Both the position numbers and the translations under genes were made by a program. Below, in pieces: positions 1 through 5,234 of a DNA stretch of 5,234 nucleotides (its first letter is position 1; each line of letters opens with the position of its first letter). The notes beneath the pieces were generated by a model. The model was not told the DNA's origin, did no database searches, and worked only from the letters and a program-made list of their open reading frames with translations. The stretch spans positions 1-5,234 of the forward strand of contig WTHY01000024.1 of the NCBI GenBank assembly GCA_011522945.1, given 5' to 3'. This DNA is from Alphaproteobacteria bacterium (GTDB lineage: Bacteria; Pseudomonadota; Alphaproteobacteria; Puniceispirillales; Puniceispirillaceae).

Positions 1-2
1 GA

Positions 3-1370
3 CATAGCGGCGAGCGCACAGACCATTCTCAGCGCAATGGTAACAGAGGTGCAGCCGCACAACGAAAAGCCCATCAAAAACGGCCTGAGCCAATCCCAGC
101 CGATGCTAGGCGGCTTTGTTTACTATTACTAACCAGGCTTTTTGAAGATGGCATGCATTTTGATCAGGCCTTTAATAACCTGCCTGGATTAGACAGGCTT
201 GCGCCGCGCGACAGAGGCTTCATTCGCCACCTTGCCAGCATGATATTGCGGCATCATGGCCAGCTCCAGCAGGTCATTGAAATGTTGATTCCCAAACCTC
301 CGACAGGTCAGCCAAAATTTATTTTGATGATGGGAATCGCACAGCTTTGCATTTTGCAGACTGGCGCACATGCTGCCACGAATACAACTGTTGACCTGAT
401 GCGGCAATCCAACAATGAGAATCTAGCTGGCCTGACAAACGCCGTTATGCGTCGCCTAATCCGAGAAGATATGAAAAGTTGGGCTGACACAGACCCTCTG
501 AACAATCTTCCAGATCATCTTTATGAAAGCTGGATGGAGGCTTATGGTGAAGCACGCTGTCGGACGATTATGAAACAAGTCCAGCAGGTGCCTCCGCTTG
601 ATATTTCTGCAAAATCACCGACTGATTGCGTTGAAACCCTTTCTGGTAAAGTGCTTGATGGCACAATTCGCACTGCATTTGAGGGTGATATAACAGCTAT
701 GGCGGGCTATGCAGATGGAACATGGTGGGTGCAAGATATTGCTGCAGCTATGCCAGCACGCCTCATTCCAGATGAGGCGGAGACAATTATTGACCTTTGC
801 GCTGCACCGGGAGGCAAAACAGCACAATTGCTGGCCAAAGGCGCAACTGTTACAGCCATAGAAAAAGACCCGAAACGGGCAGAGCGGCTTAAACGTAATT
901 TGGAGAGATTACAATATACGCCAGATTTACATATCATTGACGGATTAGAATTTTCACCAGCTGCGCCAGTTGATGCTGTTCTGTTAGATGCACCTTGTTC
1001 TGCGACCGGCACCATACGCAGGCGCCCTGATATTTTGTTGCGTGAACATCATGATACATCTCGCGATACCATGTCCATGTTAACAGAGTTGCAACTTGCA
1101 TTAGCACACCGTGCAGCCAACTGGCTGAAACCTGGTGGCTCGTTAATCTATGCCACATGCTCGCTTCAGCCAGAAGAAGGTGAGGCCATTATTGAAGCAC
1201 TTCTCGAGGCACGGCCAGATTTGTCACTATCCCCCATTGCGCCAGAAGAAACTGGACAGCTAGCCTCATCTATCACGTCAGAGGGCTGGATGCGTATTTT
1301 GCCTGATTGTGTCTCTGAAGGCGGTAATGACGGGTTTTTCATTGCAAGATTGCAACGCTACCGCACATAA
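3..1370 (+). CDS. rsmB: 16S rRNA m5C methyltransferase, RsmB/NOP2/Sun family (5' partial)
   Basis: This gene encodes a SAM-dependent rRNA cytosine-5 methyltransferase, which in E. coli makes m5C967 of 16S rRNA in the cytoplasm. The frame is open from base 3, giving 455 visible codons; numbering here starts there. Residues 1-32 are polar and basic. ADARRLCLLLLTRLFEDG (33-50) followed by FDQAF, LAPRDRGFIRHL and ILRHHGQ is the NusB-like RNA-binding domain. The Rossmann methyltransferase domain follows, with motif I DLCAAPGGKT from D264, then an acidic loop AIEKDP. Motif IV is DAPCSATG with C332, and motif VI is YATCS with C386; in this family the motif VI cysteine is the nucleophile and the motif IV cysteine helps product release. 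The end matches the family (GGNDGFFIARLQR). No ATG, GTG or TTG lies in frame between base 3 and the ATG at 153, so the true start is left of the window. The ATG at 153 would cut off the first helix. The family assignment is firm; the exact target base is inferred. Confidence 0.93.
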   Translation, partial: HSGERTDHSQRNGNRGAAAQRKAHQKRPEPIPADARRLCLLLLTRLFEDGMHFDQAFNNLPGLDRLAPRDRGFIRHLASMILRHHGQLQQVIEMLIPKPPTGQPKFILMMGIAQLCILQTGAHAATNTTVDLMRQSNNENLAGLTNAVMRRLIREDMKSWADTDPLNNLPDHLYESWMEAYGEARCRTIMKQVQQVPPLDISAKSPTDCVETLSGKVLDGTIRTAFEGDITAMAGYADGTWWVQDIAAAMPARLIPDEAETIIDLCAAPGGKTAQLLAKGATVTAIEKDPKRAERLKRNLERLQYTPDLHIIDGLEFSPAAPVDAVLLDAPCSATGTIRRRPDILLREHHDTSRDTMSMLTELQLALAHRAANWLKPGGSLIYATCSLQPEEGEAIIEALLEARPDLSLSPIAPEETGQLASSITSEGWMRILPDCVSEGGNDGFFIARLQRYRT

Positions 1371-1404
1371 TGCAAAAGAATAGCAGAGTGCTCACGGCTG
1401 CAAT

Positions 1405-1408
1405 AAGG
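1405..1408 (+). promoter_or_regulatory. Ribosome binding site for the heparinase-family gene
   Basis: AAGG lies five bases before the GTG at 1414, a normal Shine-Dalgarno distance. It would be 14 bases from the next in-frame ATG at 1423, which is too far. It therefore favours the GTG start. An ATG at 1412 overlaps the GTG in another frame but reaches a stop after four codons. Confidence 0.6.
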
Positions 1409-1413
1409 CAAAT

Positions 1414-3063
1414 GTGCAACATATGAAACTCAGTTCTGACCACAATATATCAATCAAACCGGATATATCGAAACGACAGGACAAACCGGTCTGGCGGATA
1501 AGCCGCTTTGAAAGACTCTATCGTCGGACAGGATTTTTTCATTGGGGACTAAAAGCACAGCCGGCTTTGATGCCATTGCGTCTGATTCAAGATCCCTGGC
1601 GTGGAAATTCTGCAAAGGGTGGGCATATTCTTCAAGGCAGTTTACCTGCCAAAACCAGCGATCCTATTTATCATGAATTTGGCTGGCTAAGAGATATACG
1701 TGAATATGGTGGCGGGTCAGCCCGCCTATTTGCACGTGACCATGTGATGGGTTGGTTAAGACAAAATCATAGCTGGAATGCTACAACTTGGCGTCCGGAT
1801 TATATAGGTCAACGCCTCTCAAATCTGCTTTTCAGCTATGACTGGTTCGCATCATCCGCAGATGATGATGTGCAACAAGATTGTGCGGCTTTGGTATCAG
1901 AGCAATTGGCCTGCCTGGCAAGAGACTGGCAACGCCTTACCAATTCAGCAGCTCAGATAAAGGCATTAAAGGGCCTCATATTAGGACAGGCAGTGTTGCG
2001 CCAAAGTGCAACTGATGTGGCATTATTGGCAGATATCCTGTTGCCAAAAATCAAAGGGCAATTACATCAAGATGGGGGACATAGAAGTCGGCAACCAGAG
2101 ACGCATCTAGCGCTCTTGCGTGACGCATTTGAATGCCGGACTGCTTATGCAGCCGTCGGCTTGCCTGAAAACCCTGCATTAGAAGAGCTTATAAACCGCA
2201 TGGCTGCCATTGCCAGAATGTGGCGACATGGAGATGGCAAATTTGCCTATTTCCAAGGCGCTGGGCAGTTAGATGCCACGCAAATTGACGAAGTATTGCA
2301 ACGGTGCGGAAGCCGTGGCCGCACGCTTCAGCAAGCACCACATACTGGCTATATCCGCATGGCCTCTGGCAGAAACACATTGATCATTGATGCCGGCGGA
2401 CCAGCTGACTCAAATGGCCATTCGGTACCTAGCAGTCTGGCTTTTGAATTTTCGGTTGCCTCTGCTCGTTTTATAGTTAATAGCGGTCAATTTGCCTCTG
2501 ATGAACGGCTTATCAGTTATCTGGAAAAAACTGCAGCGCATTCCACCCTCACCCTCGATGGGTTTGATTCAAGCCATTTGGGCTCTGGCCGTTTTGCACA
2601 AATGTCTAACATTGAAGTCGGCCCGACCGAGGATGGTCAACTTGCTATCGCTAGCCATAATGGATTTGAGACCTCGCATGGTATTATTCACCATCGACAA
2701 ATCTATCTTGCGAATGGTGGTGGCAATCTGAGGGGATCTGACCGTCTTGAATATACAGGTGCCCCAGGTGAAATACCGGAACATGCTGTCATTCGCTTTC
2801 ATCTCCATCCACGTGTCAGTGCTGCAAAATTCCAAGATGGGCGCGTTGTCATGAAAATCCGAGGCCAGAAAGCAGGTTGGATTTTTAAGTCACGCGGTGG
2901 ACAGGTTCGGCTTGAAAACTCGCTCTTCATTGATGAGGGCAGGCGCACAACATGTCAGCAGATCATCTTGATGGTGCCTTTATCAACGATCCGGGCTGTA
3001 GGCGATATCTCAGCCAACTGGTCATTTACACGAGCCACAAGCCTGCCTTCAACGCGAGGGTAG
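1414..3063 (+). CDS. Heparinase II/III family protein
   Basis: This is a 549-residue protein of the heparinase II/III family, near the usual 550-600 residues for its alphaproteobacterial branch. The N-terminal two thirds is the expected alpha-helical part, with WLRDIREYGG, TWRPDYIGQRL, LKGLILG, QDGGHRSR and then WRHGDG (W270-G275). The C-terminal beta-sheet domain (Hepar_II_III type) begins near APHTGYIRMASGR and includes LAFEFSVASARFIVNSGQ and TAAHSTLTLDG (H376), ending with the RFHLHPRV and WIFKSRGG stretches. I see no signal peptide or membrane segment, so it is probably cytoplasmic, unlike typical secreted or periplasmic lyases of the superfamily. Known relatives cleave acidic polysaccharides, but the substrate of this branch is not established to my knowledge and lyase activity is not shown here. 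The start is GTG with AAGG five bases upstream; MKL at 1423 is the alternative. It follows rsmB by 43 bases, so co-transcription is likely. Family call firm, function unknown. Confidence 0.92.
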   Translation: MQHMKLSSDHNISIKPDISKRQDKPVWRISRFERLYRRTGFFHWGLKAQPALMPLRLIQDPWRGNSAKGGHILQGSLPAKTSDPIYHEFGWLRDIREYGGGSARLFARDHVMGWLRQNHSWNATTWRPDYIGQRLSNLLFSYDWFASSADDDVQQDCAALVSEQLACLARDWQRLTNSAAQIKALKGLILGQAVLRQSATDVALLADILLPKIKGQLHQDGGHRSRQPETHLALLRDAFECRTAYAAVGLPENPALEELINRMAAIARMWRHGDGKFAYFQGAGQLDATQIDEVLQRCGSRGRTLQQAPHTGYIRMASGRNTLIIDAGGPADSNGHSVPSSLAFEFSVASARFIVNSGQFASDERLISYLEKTAAHSTLTLDGFDSSHLGSGRFAQMSNIEVGPTEDGQLAIASHNGFETSHGIIHHRQIYLANGGGNLRGSDRLEYTGAPGEIPEHAVIRFHLHPRVSAAKFQDGRVVMKIRGQKAGWIFKSRGGQVRLENSLFIDEGRRTTCQQIILMVPLSTIRAVGDISANWSFTRATSLPSTRG

Positions 3064-3307
3064 TTTCAACCGGCTATATCTGCACGCACAGCAGCCAATC
3101 ATAATAGTGCGGCAACAGATTATATTAGAGCGGCAAAATGTCAGAACAGAATGTGAGAATAAAGCGGCACCAGATCATAAATTAGAATTAGGTCTAGTAA
3201 AATTTTAGCTTGTACGCCATAAACAGGCGCATCGATAAGACGGACTAGTGAGCTTGTAATCGTCCAGATAATGGGAATGAGACACTCTATCAAAACTGGT
3301 AAAGACT
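3064..3307. other. Intergenic region upstream of purH
   Basis: These 244 bases hold no gene I can support. They are AT-rich in the middle and carry the GCGGCA-based direct repeat listed separately. I see no hairpin with a T-run after the heparinase-family stop and no recognisable riboswitch. The length suggests that purH has its own promoter here, but no box pair is good enough to call: the best, TTGTAC at 3210 and GATAAG at 3234 with an 18-base spacer, matches the sigma-70 consensus poorly. Confidence 0.6.
3109..3186. repeat. Imperfect direct repeat with GCGGCA core upstream of purH
   Basis: Two copies of a roughly 21-23 base element lie at 3109-3129 and 3164-3186. Both begin GCGGCA, continue ACAGAT or CCAGAT, and end TTAGA. 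By eye 19 of 21 positions agree, allowing a two-base gap. A third GCGGCA at 3130 directly follows the first copy but diverges after GCGGCAAAAT. The elements lie 120-200 bases before purH, so they could be protein-binding sites for control of that gene, or just a degenerate intergenic repeat. The sequence alone does not decide. Confidence 0.45.
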
Positions 3308-3309
3308 AT

Positions 3310-3315
3310 GGGAAA
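3310..3315 (+). promoter_or_regulatory. Possible ribosome binding site for the second purH ATG
   Basis: GGGAAA lies seven bases before the ATG at 3323 and is the best purine-rich stretch near either candidate start. The ATG at 3308 is preceded only by GGTAAAG at 3298-3304, which contains no GGAG or AGGA core. This gives weak support for initiation at 3323. Confidence 0.35.
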
Positions 3316-3322
3316 TCCAGAT

Positions 3323-4924
3323 ATGACTGAAAATATTACGCCAGTAAAACGCGCGCTTCTCTCTGTATCTGACAAGGATGGGCTTATAGAGTTTGCCACA
3401 AGACTGGTTGCGGCAGGTGTTGACCTCCTCTCAACAGGCGGTACTGCGCGCAGCCTGCGAGAGGCTGGCCTGCCAGTTGTTGATGTATCTTCAGTTACTG
3501 GATTTCCTGAAATTATGGATGGCCGTGTGAAAACTTTGCACCCGGCCATCCATGGCGGGCTTTTGGCACGGCGTGACAAAGCTGAGCATTTGGCGGCATT
3601 GGAGGCGCATGATATAGGCTTAATCGATATGCTGGTCGTCAATCTCTATCCCTTTGCAGCAACAATTGCCTCTGGTGCTGACTGGGATACTGCTATTGAA
3701 AATATCGATATTGGTGGTCCTGCCATGACGAGAGCTGCTGCAAAAAACCATGATTTTCTGACAGTTGTCACAGATCCATCTGACTATGCTGATATTGCCA
3801 GCTCTATCGAATCAGAGGGAGGCACAAACCTCTCACAAAGGCGCAATTTAGCACTTAAAGCCTTTTCTCATACAGCCGCCTATGACGGCATGATCAGTCA
3901 ATGGCTAGAGCGGTCATTATCAGATGATAATGATAATAATACTGCAGAGCTGCCGCAAACCCTCTCAATAAACGCTCCTCATATAGCGACGCTCCGCTAT
4001 GGGGAAAATAGTCATCAGAGTGCTGCAACATTCAGTGATGGAACCTCAGGGCCGTCTGTATTGACAGCACGCCAGCTTCAGGGCAAAGCGCTTTCCTACA
4101 ATAATATTAATGATACAGATGCAGCCTTTCGTTTGGCGGCTGAATTCAGCGCCCCAACAATAGCCATAATCAAACATGCCAACCCTTGCGGTGTGGCAAG
4201 CCGCTCAACATTGAAGGCAGCTTGGACTGAAGCCTTGTCAGCTGATCCAATAAGCGCATTTGGTGGCATTATTGCTATGAACCAAACGTTAGATGCTGAA
4301 ACAGCGGCCGAAATTTCGTCTATTTTCACAGAAGTTATAATTGCCCCCTCAGTAACAGATGATGCAGCTGCCATTTTGGCGAAAAAGCCAAATCTGCGTG
4401 TATTGGAAACAGCTGGCATGCCTGATGCTGCGATGCGTCGGCTCGTCGTTAAATCTGTATTGGGCGGCTATTTATTACAGACGGGGGATAATGGGATCTT
4501 GCAATCATCTGACCTCAAAGTTGTGACAAAACAAAAGCCAACAGAAGCTCAAATGCAGGATTTAATGTTTGCGTGGCGTGTTGCAAAACATGTTAAATCG
4601 AATGCCATTATCTATGCGCGTGATGAGGCCATCGCCGCTATTGGCGCGGGTCAGATGAGCCGTCTTGATTCGAGCCGCATCGCAGCACAAAAGGCAAAGG
4701 ACATGGCAGAGCATCATGGCTGGGCGGAACCACGCACAATTGGCTCTGCAGTTGCCTCAGATGCATTTTTCCCATTTGCTGACGGCATGTTGGCTGCGGC
4801 AGAAGCAGGTGCCACATCAGTGATACAACCAGGTGGCTCGATGCGTGATGATGAAGTGATTGCAGCTGCTGATGAAGCTGGTCTGGCGATGGTCTTTACG
4901 GGCATGCGCCATTTCAATCACTAA
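3323..4924 (+). CDS. purH: Bifunctional AICAR formyltransferase/IMP cyclohydrolase PurH
   Basis: PurH carries out the last two steps of de novo purine synthesis in the cytoplasm: it formylates AICAR with 10-formyl-tetrahydrofolate, then closes the ring to IMP. The 533-residue product is complete. Residues 1 to about 150 form the MGS-like cyclohydrolase domain: ALLSVSDKDG, STGGT (37-41), FPEIMDGRVKTLHP (61-74) with IHGG, and NIDIGGPAMTRAAAKNH. A variable linker includes an acidic DDNDNN run (201-206). The transformylase domain follows: RYGENSHQ (from R225), LQGKALSYNNINDTD, the catalytic KHANPCG with K284 and H285, DPISAFGG, KSNAI, GAGQMSR, SDAFFPF and the C-terminal RHFNH. I chose the ATG at 3323 because the family usually starts MT or MS about ten residues before ALLSVSDK, and because GGGAAA precedes it. 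The ATG at 3308 adds only MGNPD and remains possible. All catalytic motifs I can check are intact, so I expect a working enzyme. Confidence 0.97.
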   Translation: MTENITPVKRALLSVSDKDGLIEFATRLVAAGVDLLSTGGTARSLREAGLPVVDVSSVTGFPEIMDGRVKTLHPAIHGGLLARRDKAEHLAALEAHDIGLIDMLVVNLYPFAATIASGADWDTAIENIDIGGPAMTRAAAKNHDFLTVVTDPSDYADIASSIESEGGTNLSQRRNLALKAFSHTAAYDGMISQWLERSLSDDNDNNTAELPQTLSINAPHIATLRYGENSHQSAATFSDGTSGPSVLTARQLQGKALSYNNINDTDAAFRLAAEFSAPTIAIIKHANPCGVASRSTLKAAWTEALSADPISAFGGIIAMNQTLDAETAAEISSIFTEVIIAPSVTDDAAAILAKKPNLRVLETAGMPDAAMRRLVVKSVLGGYLLQTGDNGILQSSDLKVVTKQKPTEAQMQDLMFAWRVAKHVKSNAIIYARDEAIAAIGAGQMSRLDSSRIAAQKAKDMAEHHGWAEPRTIGSAVASDAFFPFADGMLAAAEAGATSVIQPGGSMRDDEVIAAADEAGLAMVFTGMRHFNH

Positions 4925-4934
4925 ACATATTCGC

Positions 4935-4972
4935 CAAAAATATTCATCGGCAAAAATAGACCCTCAAAAATA
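4935..4972. repeat. Three CAAAAATA boxes after purH
   Basis: CAAAAATA occurs at 4935-4942, 4951-4958 and 4965-4972, so the starts are 16 and 14 bases apart. The first two copies share more flank (TCGCC and TCGGC before the A-run). On the minus strand they read as three T-runs in a row. The last T-run follows the candidate terminator hairpin, so the set may act as a tandem of U-tracts for transcription coming from the right. Confidence 0.5.
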
Positions 4973-4983
4973 GGCTGCGCCTA
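4966..4983 (-). terminator. Candidate intrinsic terminator facing the minus strand
   Basis: TAGGC (4971-4975) and GCCTA (4979-4983) form a perfect five-pair stem around a TGC loop. Read on the minus strand, the stem is followed directly by five T (complement of 4966-4970), the layout of a small Rho-independent terminator. On the plus strand the stem is followed by GAGCTT and has no T-run, so it does not look like a purH terminator. The stem is short, so this is tentative. If real, it implies a minus-strand gene to the right that converges on purH, lying mostly or wholly outside the window. Confidence 0.4.
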
Positions 4984-5016
4984 GAGCTTACTATGGTTTG
5001 GATCGGTATAAGGCGC

Positions 5017-5034
5017 TGAGGTGCACATACCTCA
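5017..5034. repeat. Perfect six-base inverted repeat
   Basis: TGAGGT and ACCTCA flank a six-base GCACAT spacer; a G-T pair can shorten the loop to CACA. No T-run follows on either strand, so it is a weak terminator candidate. It could instead be an operator-like site or chance. A GGTGGGCCCGCC near-palindrome follows at 5040-5051. Confidence 0.4.
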
Positions 5035-5173
5035 TTCAAGGTGGGCCCGCCTATCTCTATCTTGGTGCGGCCATTATGCAGGCCACTTGCCTGCCCCACG
5101 CATTTGGGCCTCCAGCATGCGCTAATGACCTATTTGAGTTGCCAACGCCAATTATAAGTGCCACCCGCACTTC

Positions 5174-5225
5174 CACAAATGCGCCAGTCACGTGCGCCAG
5201 TTAGTTGTGCCGTTTAGTTGCGCCC
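5174..5225. repeat. Degenerate 13-base tandem repeat, four units
   Basis: Four consecutive 13-base units cover 5174-5225 and share a GYGCC core near the end: CACAAATGCGCCA, then GTCACGTGCGCCA, then GTTAGTTGTGCCG, then TTTAGTTGCGCCC. Neighbouring units differ by only a few bases. A more distant relative, ATTATAAGTGCCA, sits at 5151-5163, separated by ten unrelated bases. The array has stop codons in two plus frames, so it is not a coding repeat there. It ends nine bases before the window edge. Confidence 0.55.
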
Positions 5226-5234
5226 TTGATCATT

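Larger units (their letters stand above)
4925..5234. other. Intergenic region downstream of purH, no supported gene
   Basis: I find no convincing gene in these 310 bases on either strand. The longest open frame (4998-5204, plus) needs a TTG start, lacks a ribosome binding site, resembles no family I know, and its last codons are the 13-base repeat. Minus-strand frames are broken by stops and shorter than 50 codons. The region is repeat-rich instead: three CAAAAATA boxes, a hairpin with a minus-strand T-run, a perfect inverted repeat, and a 13-base tandem repeat near the edge, each listed separately. Confidence 0.6.

Noticed and set aside
1..132. Open frame at the left edge ending in YYY and a stop at 132, as if it were the tail of an upstream gene.
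   Set aside because: It overlaps the frame that gives the recognisable RsmB N-terminal helix. Its own translation resembles no family I know.
3072..3096. GGCT/AGCC pairing after the heparinase-family stop as a terminator.
   Set aside because: It has a four-base stem, a 17-base loop and no T-run.
3210..3239. Possible sigma-70 promoter for purH (TTGTAC, 18-base spacer, GATAAG).
   Set aside because: Matches to both consensus boxes are poor, about three and four of six, which is no better than expected by chance in AT-rich DNA.
3205..3642. 145-codon minus-strand open frame across the purH start.
   Set aside because: It lies mostly opposite conserved PurH motifs and its translation looks like a reverse shadow, rich in serine and arginine with no family signature.
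4096..4419. 107-codon minus-strand open frame inside purH.
   Set aside because: It is opposite the KHANPCG and DPISAFGG region of PurH and has no independent support.
4998..5204. 68-codon plus-strand frame after purH.
   Set aside because: It has a TTG start, no ribosome binding site and no family resemblance, and its end runs through the 13-base repeat. It is more likely chance.
5130..5213. Minus-strand frame ending in a tryptophan-rich tail (YNWRWQLK) that looked like a protein C-terminus.
   Set aside because: Only 27 codons separate its stops, it has no start codon, and part of it is the 13-base repeat. I do not recognise a family.
1..5234. A mobile element, CRISPR array, toxin-antitoxin pair, phage gene or defence system.
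   Set aside because: No transposase, integrase, spacer-repeat structure, terminal inverted repeats or defence-protein motifs are visible. The coding content is housekeeping-type.

Overview
The window looks like an ordinary chromosomal housekeeping stretch from an alphaproteobacterium. Three long plus-strand genes lie head to tail: a 16S rRNA m5C methyltransferase (rsmB, 5' end off the window), a heparinase II/III-family protein, and the bifunctional purine enzyme purH. This order (rsmB-type methyltransferase, heparinase II/III family, purH) is one I know from alphaproteobacterial genomes. The heparinase-family protein also has the alphaproteobacterial style of that family (WLRDIR.YGG, TWRPDYIGQRL, QDGGH.SR, RHGDG, APHTGY). 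GC content looks like the mid to high forties by eye, which would suit a marine lineage such as the SAR116 group. That placement is inference only.

Layout. 3-1370: rsmB, open at the left edge. The first ATG in its frame (153) is almost certainly internal, because the 50 codons before it read as the expected basic tail and first helix of the N-terminal RNA-binding domain. 1371-1413: a short gap with a good AAGG ribosome binding site. 1414-3063: the heparinase II/III-family gene with a GTG start, probably co-transcribed with rsmB. 3064-3307: 244 bases without a gene, AT-rich, carrying an imperfect direct repeat built on GCGGCA. 3323-4924 (or from 3308): a complete purH. 4925-5234: 310 bases with no gene I can support. 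This last stretch holds three CAAAAATA boxes, a small hairpin whose T-run faces the minus strand (a candidate terminator for a convergent gene to the right), a second perfect inverted repeat, and a degenerate 13-base tandem repeat running almost to the right edge.

The genes do not form one pathway. RsmB modifies 16S rRNA and PurH makes the last two steps to IMP. The heparinase-family protein has no known role in either process, although it sits between them. I see no mobile element, CRISPR array, tRNA, rRNA or defence system. The points worth a second look are the conserved but unexplained heparinase-family gene, the wrong apparent start of rsmB, and the repeat-rich DNA on both sides of purH.
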